NCBI RefSeq assembly: GCF_001540865.1
Contig: NC_033622.1
Span: 2,709,454 to 2,773,453, forward strand
Length of the DNA stretch: 64,000 nucleotides
Origin: Ananas comosus
Lineage: Eukaryota > Streptophyta > Magnoliopsida > Poales > Bromeliaceae
Direction of reading: 5' to 3'
The translations under genes and the position numbers were made by a program. The notes beneath the pieces were generated by a model. It was given only the letters and a program-made list of their open reading frames with translations. It was not told where the DNA came from and ran no database searches. Positions 48,423 through 58,565 of this stretch are shown piece after piece. Each line of letters begins with the position of its first letter. Position 1 is the first letter of the stretch.

Positions 48423-48606
48423 CTCAATACTAAAAACCTATACTTTGCAGATTTTATTGTCAAAACTCTGCTCTCGCGTCGCACTGAGTCCGTTTTGCGT
48501 CCATTTCGCGCCAAAACAACTTTGACTTGTCCCGACATTCTCCAAATATGTCGACAAGCCTCAGATGCTAAAATCCCACAGGCAACCAAACACCAGGGAT
48601 ACTATA

Positions 48607-48655
48607 GTGTGCGCGCGCGCGTGTGTGCGTGCGCGCGCGCGTGTGTGTGTGTGAA
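48607..48655. repeat. (GT)n/(GC)n microsatellite
   Basis: Alternating GTGTGC and GCGCGC dinucleotides follow the solo LTR. The TG tract at 46636-46654 is the other half of the same pre-insertion microsatellite. Confidence 0.85.
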
Positions 48656-49679
48656 TATTGTTTTTTAAAATTCCAACTATATATAACTGTCTCTACTTGT
48701 AGAAGATAAGAGGGATGTTAATGTATATTATATTATATGGGGGATAAAATGGTTTTCTGTCGCATTTTTTATTTATTTAATTATAAATTTAATAGTAAAA
48801 TTAAAATTATGTTATATTTTTAAAATATTAAACTTCATTGAATAAAATATAGGGATGCGAAGTTCAAACATAAGTGTGAAACTTTAGTTACATTCTATGT
48901 TTTATCTGTACTAATTCTAGTTCATATTTATATATAAACTATTGGTATAAATTAATATCCGAATAATATATGAATGCAAATTCGATATTCGTCTTTAGCA
49001 GATAGATATAACAAAAATTTAACGTCCGATACAAATCAGCATACGAATTCACTTCTGAGGAAAAATACGAAAACGAATATTGTTTTGTCAAAACTTCAAT
49101 CATATTCGGCTGGTTTTACCCCTACAAAGAAGGCCCTAACCTTCTACTTATTATAATTAGATTCTTAATATTTTAATTAAGTTTTCAAGTAAACCCATAA
49201 TGCATTTCTAGTCGATTCAATTAGATTTTAATTTGTTTTGAATATTTTATTATTATTTGTTTGTTTCTCACCAGATTTGGAATGTATAAGATCTACGCAA
49301 AATTGGCCCGATGCACCCAACAAAAGTTGTTAACAAATTGACTTATGTTTGGCTCAAAAGTAAAATAACCTTAAGATAATTCGGCTTATTTTCAGCTGAA
49401 AATTAATTTGAGCTAGTTCGAAATTATTTCAAACGGGCTTAAATTTAAACTGTAACAAAATATTAATGTATTATTATTATTAGTTTATTATTATTGATGC
49501 TTAATTTAAAAATATGTCTTACCTAAAATAATTGTATCTGACTGTTTAATGGGTCAAACTTAGGCGCCAGCCTCACTGGCTCAGAAACTTTCCCCCGTCC
49601 TTCATTTGACCTGGTCCGATCCAAAGTTCTGTTCAAACCCCACCACAATAGTAAAATAAAAAAAAAAGGAAAAAAAAGA
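48656..49679. other. AT-rich spacer, no gene recognised
   Basis: At 48930-49110 there are ATATTCG and CGAATTC-like words of the style found in plant hAT elements, but no terminal repeats or transposase. Confidence 0.3.
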
Positions 49680-51104
49680 GGCCAATTTGCATAAAAAATT
49701 CACTTATTTTGGACTTTTGCAAAATCGGGCCACATTTTTCGTTTTTGCAGATTCGGTCCGCTTTTTCGTCCGCCTAACCAAAATACCCTTATTACTTTTT
49801 CTCTTTCCTCTTTCTCTCTCCTCTCTGTTTCTATCGTTCTGTTTTTTTTTCTCGCCGCGCTCGCCGTTCTCCCTCGAATCCTCCTGCGTCGTCCCCATCA
49901 CCGTCGCGTTCCCGAACCGCACCCTCCTCGCTCCCCTCCCGCAACCCAGCAACCCCCTTGACCGCCGCCGCACGGGCCGCTCCTCCGCCGCCGCGCGTCG
50001 ATTCTGTTTTTTTTTTCTCGCTGCGCCTAGCAGTCCCCTCGAATTCACTGCGGGCCGTCACTCACCGTCGCGTTCCCCGAACCCCCTCCTCGTCCCACCG
50101 GCGACTCCGCCAAGTTCCTCGACGGCCCCCCGCCGCTGCTCCCGCCGGCCGCGGATTCGAAGGAGAAAAGGCAGCGCGGCGAGAAAAAAAAAAGAGCGAT
50201 AGAATTACACCATTACACCATTACCATTACACCTACCATTACATCATTACACCATTACCATTACACTATTACACCATTACTATTACATCATTACACCATT
50301 ACCATTACATCATTACCATTACATCATTACACCATTACACCATTTACGCCACTACATCATTACACCATTTGCCGATGGAGAAGAACACGCGTGGGTCTTT
50401 TTCATTTTCTTCTTCTTTTTCATTTTCTTCTTCTTCCTCCTGCGGAGGACCTCGACTCCCTCAATCTCCGCTGACGGGGGTGCCTCTTCCGCCGCCGCCT
50501 CGGCGGGGCGCGGCGGCGCCGATGGCGTCATCGGACGAGGAGACGTTTTACACGCCGCAGCGCTCGGCGGAGTCGGTGTACAGCGACAGCCCCAGCAGCC
50601 CCATCTCGCGGCGGTGGTGTCGAAAGCTCGTCGGCGATGGTGAGGGAGCTGCTCGAGGTGGTGCTCGCTCTGTTGAGCTCGGGCTTGGCGGCCGCCGACC
50701 TGCGCTGGTCGACGAGGCCGCGCAGGCCGCGGACTGCGACGAGCGGAGAAGCCGCGAAGCTCGGGGCCAGCTCCGCCACCACCACCGCGTTGCTTCGCCG
50801 CAACCGCTCATTCTCCTCCACCAACGCCGTCGCTCCTCCTACGTTGGCGGCGGCGGCGGCGGCGGAGGCGGTAGGGGTGGGGCCGAGGACGAGGAGGCGA
50901 GGAGGAGAGGGGGAGTCGGTCTATGGCTGGGGGTCCGCGGCGACGGGATCGAAGAAAGGAGAGAGAAAAAAAAGAGGAGAGAGAAAAATATATAAAGGTA
51001 TTTTGGTCAGTTTGCTGAAAAAGTGGACCGAATCTGCAAAAACGAAAAAGGTGGCCGGGTTTTGCAAAAACCCAAAATAAGTGGATTTTTTATGCAAAAA
51101 GGCC
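49680..51104. mobile_element. Mutator-like foldback element related to 18560-20527, possible Pack-MULE
   Basis: The ends GGCCAATTTGCATAAAAAAT and the inverse of GGCCTTTTTGCATAAAAAAT match for about 120 bp, and match the termini of 18560-20527 closely. Flanks are A-rich (AAAAAAAGA and AAAAAAATG). The interior is GC-rich with several overlapping frames. The minus strand reads VEENERLRRSNA at about 50785-50820, and the plus strand reads SSDEETFYTPQRSAESVYSD from about 50525. Both cannot be real. One may be a captured exon fragment, as in Pack-MULEs. Confidence 0.7.
50203..50370. repeat. ATTACACC/ATTACCATTAC minisatellite
   Basis: About 165 bp of irregular tandem copies of ATTACACCATTACCATTACATC. 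The related foldback element at 18560-20527 has diverged ATTACACT-based units in both arms. Confidence 0.85.
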
Positions 51105-51248
51105 AAAAAAATGTGTCAATGTATGGAAAAAAAAAATCCATATTTCTAAAAATTCCTATCCAAATCAAACTTATACGACAAAAAAAGAAAAAAAAAATAG
51201 CATATGAGATGCAAAACACACAAAACTTGCAAAACACTAAAAATTAAA

Positions 51249-51837
51249 GGGAAAACTTCAAACACCAACCTGTGATTTCACAATTTTTCACTTTAGTACC
51301 CTGTGGTTTAAAGTGTATCAATTTAGTAACATATGATTTCACACTTTCTCACTTTAGTACTCTGTGGTTTAAAGTGCATCAATTTAGTACCCTGTGGTTT
51401 CATTTTTTTTCTTTTCGTCAACTCCTCTGTTAATATTTCGTTAAATTATGTATAAAAAACTTCAGATACCTTACTTAAGTTTTTCAAATATTTACCTAGC
51501 ACCTTTTAGTTTTAATTTTGTCACTGATTTTTTTTTCCTCCATTAATATTTCGTTAAATTTTATACAAAAAACTTCAGATATGCTACCTAGGTTTATCGA
51601 ATATTCACTTTAGTACTCTTTAATTTTAACTTTGTCACTGATTTAACGAAAAAAATTAGTGAAATGGATAATAAAAAGAGAAAAATAAAACCACAGTGTC
51701 CTAATTTGATACACTTTAAACCACAGGGTACTAAAGTGAGAAAGTGTGAAACCACATAGGCTAACTTGGTACACTTTAAACTACAGGGTACTTAAGTAAG
51801 AAAGTGTGAAACCACGGAGGGTATTTGAAGTTTGCCC
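51249..51837. mobile_element. Mutator-type MITE, AACTTCAAA family, copy 2 (589 bp)
   Basis: The ends GGGAAAACTTCAAACACC and TATTTGAAGTTTGCCC are inverted. The 9-bp duplication AAAATTAAA is perfect (51240-51248 and 51838-51846). Inner phrases of the type TTTAGTACCCTGTGGTTTAAAG are repeated in each arm, making it longer than its relatives. Confidence 0.9.
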
Positions 51838-51863
51838 AAAATTAAATTATATGTTTGTATATA

Positions 51864-52417
51864 AAGTCCAACCGGTGTGCTTTCAAATGAAGGCTTCAGT
51901 ACTTTCAAATTATTTTCAATAATAAGACATTCGATTCGATGATCTGCGCAATTAGATATAATCTACAGTATTAGAACTATCTCAAAATCAAATCTTATAA
52001 TTTTCCATCATTATTTGTCAAGTGATCAAAAGGTTTGAAAATTGATAATTTTAAAGGCTGATGTGGTACGTCTGTAAATTCAACAGTATAAAACAATCTA
52101 AATTATATGAAATTTTAATAAAAAAACTCTTTTTACCATCAATAGCAAAATTTTTATTTTCGATCTAAAATTTAAGTTTTCTATCACAATTTTTTATGAG
52201 ATATTTATTTCAATAATTATTTTGGGACTACTTGTTTACTAGTCAAATGATGTCAAAAATTATAAATTTTGGTTTCCAAATAGTTTTAATAATATAGATT
52301 ATGTTTACAATAACGTAGATTACATTTAACAAGTTGATTGTCGAATTGAATGTCCGATCATAAAAATAACTTTAAAATATGGTGGGTTTCGTACTTCAAA
52401 GCATACTAACCTAGTTC
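51864..52417. mobile_element. Palindromic MITE, GGAGGCCTCCGT family, diverged copy 3
   Basis: Left GGTGTGCTTTCAAATGAAGG and right TTCGTACTTCAAAGCATACT are inverted. The inner arms share TTATTTTCAATAATAAGACA-like sequence. It is followed by CT and TA tracts. Confidence 0.65.
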
Positions 52418-53043
52418 TCTCTCTTTCTATCTCTCTCTCATTATATAATATACTCCCCCCCGGGTGCCCGCTCGCGCCCATCGCAGCGCCCGCCCGCGCT
52501 CACGCCCGCTCGCCGCCGCACGTCAGCGTTGTGGCCACCGAAGCCCGATCACGGAGAGGGTTGTTTACTACTTTTGTTTTCACAATTCAAAAATAGATAT
52601 TGATGTGTGTGGGGAGGTGGTGTTGGTGGTGAAGGTGTGCTGGGTGGAGGTGATGGTGATGAAAAATGTGAGAGAAAGAAGAGAAATTAGGTAGAAATTG
52701 AAAGAGAGAAGAAATTGAAGAAATAAAATAAAAAAATAATCTAGCCACCCATCAATTCTGATTAATGGCTGAAAACTGGGAACGTAAGGAATGTTTGTGC
52801 TCAATAATTATACAGTATCTGCTATATTAGAGTAGGGGTTACTGTGTATTAGAAGCATAGTAGCTCTTATACTTCTAACTTTCATCTATCCATCAATTTT
52901 GATTGATGTTAGATGAGAAAAAGAAAAAAAAATTGGTGAAAATTTAAGTGCCTCAATTTCTCTCACTTTTTGAATTTCTTGACCGTCTTCTAAACGCACA
53001 GTAGCCTCATATATATATATATATAATATATATATATAATAGA
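52418..53043. mobile_element. GC-rich patch, then a Micron-like MITE (about 52823-53009)
   Basis: 52450-52530 is a CGCCCGC-rich patch without a gene. From 52823, GGGGTTACTGTGTATTAGAA to 53009 (ACGCACAGTAGCCTC) forms an inverted pair with a TA tract at the right (53010-53040). Confidence 0.5.
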
Positions 53044-53579
53044 TGCGGCTAGGATGTTTATGGAAGCACGAGAGCTCCGCGCTTCCACTTTGTTTTCGAT
53101 GTTTGGACTTTCAATCGACGATCGGCTCCGTTAGACTTGATCTAGAGTATTTGAAGTACCTAGAAAATAAATTTTGTGATTTTTCGATATCATTTGCCAA
53201 GTGATCGAAGGGCTCAAAATCAACGGCTGAAAATAAAAATCTTACAAAATATGATGATAATGACATTAAAATTTTAGATCTAAAGCTATTGATCTTGTTT
53301 TATATGGTATAAAGAATTTTCTATCAAATTTCATGTGATTTGAATATTTCTACACCGTTAAATTGCAACCGGCTCACCACGACCGTTAAAATTATTGATT
53401 TTGAGCCCCTTCGATCACTAGGCAAATGATATCGAAAAATCGCAAAATTTATTTCTAGTTACTTCAATACTCTAGAATCAACTCTAACGGAGCGATCGTT
53501 CGATTCGAAAGTCCGAAACATCGAAAACGACTTGGAAAGCACGGAGGCCTCCGTTACTTCCTATAAGCATAACCAGCAC
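53044..53579. mobile_element. Palindromic MITE, GGAGGCCTCCGT family, copy 4 (about 536 bp), next to (TA)n
   Basis: Left CACTTTGTTTTCGATGTTTG and right AACATCGAAAACGACTTGGA are inverted. The symmetry continues through CGATCGGCTCCGTTAGACTT to the middle. A TA tract abuts the left end and CT/TA tracts lie to the right (53580-53680). Confidence 0.8.
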
Positions 53580-53635
53580 AACTCCCTCGTCGCTCTCTCC
53601 TCCATCTCTCTCCTCTCGTTCTCGTCTCTCCTCTC

Positions 53636-53681
<46 letters not shown>

Positions 53682-53983
53682 CTATACTATTAATAGCACC
53701 ACGTCATTGTTGCTGTTAAATTTTCGGTCCTTCAATGAAGTGATGTGCAGTTAAGATAATAGTTGTTCCCTAGGATTCAATGGGTGATTGGTTGAATAGT
53801 ATAATCTAACGGATGAAAATGGTTAAAGGGGTAGATTTAACATCAAAAAACTAGGTACAATACGTGCAAATGCACATCACAACTATCTTAATAGTTAATC
53901 TCAAAGCAACATATAAATTTGTATATTATATTTGCGCAAAAAATTATAATTAAAATTTAAAATTTTAAAAAGTAAATTTATAA

Positions 53984-54110
53984 TAAATTATAAAATTTAT
54001 TTTCTAGATACTTCAAATACGGTAGATCAAATCTAACGGAGTCAATCGTTGATTCAAAAATTCAATCATCGAAAGTAATTTAGGAGCACAAAGGCCTCCG
54101 TACTGCTAAG
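53984..54110. mobile_element. Half copy of the GGAGGCCTCCGT-family MITE
   Basis: Only one arm is present (TAGATACTTCAAATACGGTA to GCACAAAGGCCTCCGTACTG). The other arm is missing. Confidence 0.6.
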
Positions 54111-54596
54111 AGCATAGCAGCTCTTGTGCTTCTAAGTTCTTAACCGCTCATCAAATTTAATGGGTGGTTAGGGTGAAAGAGAGAAGAGTAATTAGAGAGA
54201 AATTGAGTTTCTTAATTTCTCTTCTTTTTGAATTTCTCTCTAATTTCTTTTCTCCCATTCACTCTAGCCACTTACCAAATTTGATGGGCGGTTAAAAACT
54301 TAGGAGCACAAGAGCTGCTGTGCTCCTAATAGCACAGTAGCCCTACTATATATATATATATATATATAGTTCGGCTACTATATTTTTATGAGTATAGAGT
54401 CTATTATACTCATAAGTTTTTGGCTATTAGATCTACCCTTTAATCATTTTCACTTGTTAGATTATACTATTCAACCAACCACCCACTATCAACCTAACCG
54501 TAACTACTTTCATCCTAACGACACATTTTTTCACCTGAACGGTTGAAAACTTATGAGTACAAAAGGCTCTATACTCATATGAGTATAGTAACCCCA

Positions 54597-54600
<4 letters not shown>
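54108..54600. mobile_element. Two Micron-like MITEs separated by (TA)n
   Basis: The first (about 54108-54346) has inverted ends AGCATAGCAGCTCTTGTGCT and AGCACAAGAGCTGCTGTGCT. The second (54369-54600) has GGCTACTATATTTTTATGAG and ATACTCATATGAGTATAGTA. TA tracts lie between them and after the second (54601-54627). Both share a GTTAGAT/CCAACCAC-type interior with 46392-46605. Confidence 0.75.
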
Positions 54601-54627
<27 letters not shown>

Positions 54628-55400
54628 TGAAGTATTGCTAATATTTTTCAAATTATGATGAAACCAAATTTAAATACTATTTTAAACTAAAAGTATTGAA
54701 ATTAAAATTCCCCTTAATTCAAATTTAAAGTTAATTGATTTGCTTTAATTAACATTTATAATTATGAATTCAAATTGATATCCAAAATTAAATTGAAGTC
54801 ACGAGTTAAACTCACATTTAATTTAAATTTAATAATTCATAAATTTAGATTTAAATTGCATAATTAAATTTAATTATGATTTAAGATGAAATAAAATTTT
54901 AAATTTAAGAAGATTAAATTTAATATGTATTTAAAATTAAATAAAATTTAATTGTATTTCAGTCAATAAAAGTTAATATAACAATAATATTAGTTAATAG
55001 TATATGATATAATTTGAAAATTATCATTTTTAAAAATAATATATAAAAAAATTTAATAAAAAATAAAGTTATTCGTTAGAAAAAAAGGAATTTAAATTTT
55101 TTCGTTTATCCTATTTCTTTTGGTGTAAGAAAAAGAAAAGCACTACAATTTTTTCTGCTAAAATGGATTAGTTGATGGGATCTAAATTAAAAAAATACAT
55201 GATTTTATATATAATTGATATAGATATGCATTTTAAAACGAATAGAGGGTACGGAATCTTTAATAACGTAAGTTCTTATGAATATTATATTGAAATATAT
55301 TAAGATTTAATTTTTACTTTCTGTGCTTAATTATTTTTATTTTTATTTTTATTGTGTAAAATATTATTTAGTTTCGCTTTTGTATTCTAAATTTATATAA
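54628..55400. other. AT-rich spacer, no gene recognised
   Basis: It is rich in AATTTAAATT words with internal self-complementarity. No ORF or element end is recognised. Confidence 0.35.
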
Positions 55401-55745
55401 GAAAAAACTACAAATATTATCCATATTTTCTCACTTTACTATCATGTGGTTTAAATTATATCAGTTTAGTGCCCCTTGGTTTTATCTTTATTTTTTTATT
55501 ATCGATTTTACTAATTTTTTTTATTAAATCAGTGACAAAATTAAAACTAAAAAATAAAGTAAATATTCGATAAACTTAGATGGGTTATCTAAAGTTTTTT
55601 TATATATAGTTTAACGAAATATTAACAGAAAAGTTGACGAAAAGATAAAAATGAAACCATATGACATTAACTTGGTAAACTTTAGATCACAGAATACTGA
55701 ATTGAGAAAGTGTGAAAATATAACGGTGATATTGAAAGTTTACCC
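55401..55745. mobile_element. Mutator-type MITE, AACTTCAAA family, copy 3 (345 bp)
   Basis: Inverted ends are GAAAAAACTACAAATATT and GATATTGAAAGTTTACCC. Duplication TTTATATAA (55392-55400) against TTTGTATAA (55746-55754), 8 of 9. Confidence 0.8.
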
Positions 55746-55754
55746 TTTGTATAA

Positions 55755-56714
55755 ATATCATCGTTGGGTCCACAGTTTATATCGCCGGACCTGGCGCACG
55801 CAACGTTCCTCACGGGTTAGGCAATCGACCGGGTCCACAGTTCAACATCTTCATGTGTAGGTCGGTTTGGTCGGTCCCAATGAAACGCAATAATTACGCG
55901 AACAACACGGTAGACCGGGTCCAACATTAAATACTCTTATTATTCAATGCTCAACCGCTCAAAGAGTCGGCGTTTGTTTTTAGGGTTTCGTCCGAAGCGC
56001 GTCTCGGAAAAGCTGTAACGTGGCCATCACGTAGCGTCCTTATCGGGAAGCGTTACGGGCGATGGTAACCGACGATCGCCCGTACCCCCCCCTCACCAAA
56101 CAAAAAAATTAGAGGCGGTTGTCACCGGTGATCACCCGTAGCCCTCAACCTAATCAGGAAAAAAAATATGGTGCAATTACTTTATATATATATTCCTAAA
56201 ATATTTTTTACTTTTTAATTTACTCTTTTTAAAAAGAAATATTAAAAATATTTTTTTAATATTTCAAATTATTTTAAATATAACTTCGGAGTTAAATCTT
56301 ATTACTAAACTATTAGCAACGTTATCTCTATAAAATTTTTATTTTACCTTTTCAAATATATCTTTCCATGGTCACCAATTTTTTAAATATACCTTTAGAG
56401 TTAAATTTTATTACTAAACTATTATTTCTATAAAATTACTATTTTACTTTTTTTAAATATATTTTTTCACAATCACCAATTTTTTTATTTAACTTTTCAA
56501 ATATATCATTCTGTTTTTACTAAATTTTTTAATTTATTATTAAATTAAGGTCAACCTGTTTAATTATAAAAAACTAAGTCTTGTGGGCATGTACTATAAT
56601 ATAATTTTATATATTTTTATAAATTTTGTATATATTTATACGCACAAATACTAATTTATCTTTATCGAGTGGGTAAAGTAGGTCAATACATATATTAATT
56701 GTTTAATAAATACA
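55755..56714. other. Spacer, partly GC-rich, no gene recognised
   Basis: A mixed-composition part (55755-56150) contains two similar phrases around GGTGATCRCCCGTA near 56070 and 56128. The remainder is AT-rich with repeated TTTTTAAATATATYTTT phrases. No gene. Confidence 0.35.
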
Positions 56715-57063
56715 GGATAAACTTCAAATATCATTTCTTATCGTTTAGTATTTTCTCATTTTTAATATTCTATGATTTAAACTGCATCAATTTAGCATTC
56801 TGTAATTTTATTTTTTTCTTTTGGTAAGTCCTCCGTTAACTTTTCGTTAAACCATATACAATAATTTTCAGATGCTCCACCTATAATTTATTAAAATTTT
56901 ATTTTAATATATTTTATTTTAAACTTTGTAATTAATTTAATAAAATAAAAAAATTAATATAGAGAATAGTAAAAAAAAATTACGGAGTATAAAATTAATA
57001 TATTTTAAATCTTAAAATACTAAAATAAAAAAAAAGTAAGAAACACATAAATGATATTTATTA
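56715..57063. mobile_element. Mutator-type MITE, AACTTCAAA family, copy 4, truncated
   Basis: It starts GGATAAACTTCAAATATC and shares the inner phrases of the family. Its right end is missing: another copy (57064-57413) abuts it there, so it was broken or nested. Confidence 0.65.
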
Positions 57064-57413
57064 GGAAAAACTTCAAAAACCCCCCTGTAGTTTCGTAGTT
57101 TTTCACTTTGCTTCCCTGTGATTTAAAATGTATCAAATTGCCCCTGTGTGGTTTCGTTTTTATTTTTTCGGTAGCTTTTTCGTTAATATTTTATTAAATT
57201 ATATACAAAAAACTTCAGATACCCATCTAGATTTATCAAATATTTATTTTAGTACCTTTTAATTTTAACTTTATCATTGATTTAAGAAAAAAAATTAATA
57301 AAATTAATAAAAAAAGAGAAAAAAAAAAATTATCGGGAGCAAATTGATACATTTTAAATCACAGGACGATAATTGAGAAACTACGAAATCAATAGAGGTT
57401 TTTGAAGTTTCCC
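57064..57413. mobile_element. Mutator-type MITE, AACTTCAAA family, copy 5 (350 bp)
   Basis: The ends GGAAAAACTTCAAAAACC and GGTTTTTGAAGTTTCCC are inverted. The 9-bp duplication TATTTATTA is perfect (57055-57063 and 57414-57422). Confidence 0.9.
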
Positions 57414-57908
57414 TATTTATTAAGCGGATCAACCAATTTCTTCCCCACGTCTCACGTTTGAGCGGGTAACCGGAAACGGACAGCTGTCGGTCGCCACGTT
57501 CCATCTCAGCACCCACTACCGACGCCGACTCGTCTCCCGCGTTTCGCCCACCGGCGAAGATCTTTTTTTATTCGGTCGCAACTCGCACGATACTTGAGGC
57601 GGCTAACTAGGTCCACACGACTTTGCCCTCCATCTGCATTATTATTACACCAATGCCCTTCCATCCCATCATACAGCTGTACAAGTCACCTTTATATTAT
57701 TTTATTAAAAACTTGACGGAATAAGTCCTTTTCCTCCTTTTATTTTTAATTTAATTCGATGGGAGGGGGAGGACAGCGTCTCCTCAAAGTGGCATTACCG
57801 TAATTTCTTGCAACGACAAGGGCATACGCTTGGCTCCGTCGCCTAATCGCCATCATTCACCGTCCATTCATCGTTTCCCGAATCCAACGGCGCTCGATCT
57901 CTCCTCCT

Positions 57909-57924
57909 CTCTATATAATTCTAT
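57909..57924 (+). promoter_or_regulatory. TATA box of the PNRC/EDC1-like gene
   Basis: TATATAA at 57912-57918, in a CT-rich setting, lies 81 bp before the start codon, which puts the transcription start near 57943 and leaves a CT-rich leader of about 55 nt. Confidence 0.65.
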
Positions 57925-57998
57925 TCCCCTCCTCCCCGCTGTATCTCACATTTCTCTCCCATCTCTCGTTCGTGCGGTAACCTCACCTGCGTGCGTCC

Positions 57999-58565
57999 AT
58001 GTCCACGGTGGTGCTCCGATCTGAGGACGCTCTCAAATCCCGCTTCCACGCCAACGCCTTCGGATACCGTCCTCAGCCTCCGATGAACCCTCACCGGCGA
58101 AAGCCTCCGCCACCAGCGCGCCCCGCCGCCGCCGCCGCGGCTGCGCCGCCCTCTCCTCCGTCCCACAAACCGAGCCGCGCCGCCCCGGCGCGAATCGGCC
58201 GGAAACCTAGACCCGCCGCCGGAGTCGGCAAGGAGAACGACGGCGGCCCCGCCGACGAGCTCCGCCACCACCGCCGGCGCCTCGTCATGGAGGAGGTCAC
58301 GATCCTCAAGCGCGGCGAGGCGATGAAACCCTCGGCCCCCGTTCCCCCCGGATCCAACGTCGGAGACGTTCCGATCGACCTCAATCGGAGAAAGCTAGGG
58401 TTTCCAGCCGTAGACCCGGTCTTCGCCGGGCCCGGGTACTCCGTCTCCTCCCCCGCGCCGAGCTCCCTCCCCTACCCCGGCCTCTTGCTGAGGCCCCTCG
58501 CCGCGAGCGAGGAGGCGACGAGGAGCCTTCTCCGCCTCCTCCGGCTCAATCAATTCGCCCCGTGA
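57999..58565 (+). CDS. Small basic proline-rich protein with an Edc1/PNRC-type LPxP motif
   Basis: Intronless 188-codon frame from ATG 57999 (CCATGTCC context) to TGA. The product starts MSTVVLRSEDALKSRFHANA, has an Arg/Pro/Ala-rich middle (about residues 27-85), then EEVTILKRGE (about 98-107). Near residues 150-165 it has the stretch AGPGYSVSSPAPSSLPYPGL, and it ends with ATRSLLRLLRL. The S-P-x-P-S-x-L-P-x-P pattern is the short motif by which yeast Edc1/Edc2 and animal PNRC proteins bind the decapping cofactor Dcp1. The position after the second Pro, often Lys or Ser before an aromatic, is Gly-Leu-Leu here. No signal peptide or membrane segment. A likely role in mRNA decapping or as an adaptor is inference from this motif. 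A TATA box at 57912 and GC-rich third positions support a genuine gene. Codon use is much more GC-rich than its surroundings. Confidence 0.85.
   Translation: MSTVVLRSEDALKSRFHANAFGYRPQPPMNPHRRKPPPPARPAAAAAAAPPSPPSHKPSRAAPARIGRKPRPAAGVGKENDGGPADELRHHRRRLVMEEVTILKRGEAMKPSAPVPPGSNVGDVPIDLNRRKLGFPAVDPVFAGPGYSVSSPAPSSLPYPGLLLRPLAASEEATRSLLRLLRLNQFAP

Larger units (their letters stand above)
46655..48606 (-). mobile_element. 1.95-kb solo LTR inserted in a TG microsatellite
   Basis: Read on the minus strand it starts TATAGTATCCCTGGTG (canonical TG decayed to TA) and ends CCGGGGCGTGACA. GTGTG flanks both sides (46650-46654 and 48607-48611), consistent with a target duplication within a (TG)n tract that continues on each side. 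The first 600 plus-strand bases align inversely with the end of 29788-32202. No pol sequence. Confidence 0.82.

Noticed and set aside
46655..48606. Helitron, because the element starts TCACGCCCCGG after a T
   Set aside because: It has TG...CA-type ends on the minus strand, a 5-bp flanking duplication and aligned relatives with perfect duplication, which fit an LTR. No CTRR hairpin end was found.
45035..49120. A 4-kb hAT element suggested by TAGGGATGAAAGTGG on the left and TTTTACCCCTACA on the right
   Set aside because: The ends are only loosely complementary, no 8-bp duplication was found, and other elements with better evidence fill the interval.
49958..50995. 345-codon ORF
   Set aside because: It spans TIR sequence, a minisatellite and a GC-rich part. 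At most a short captured fragment is plausible.
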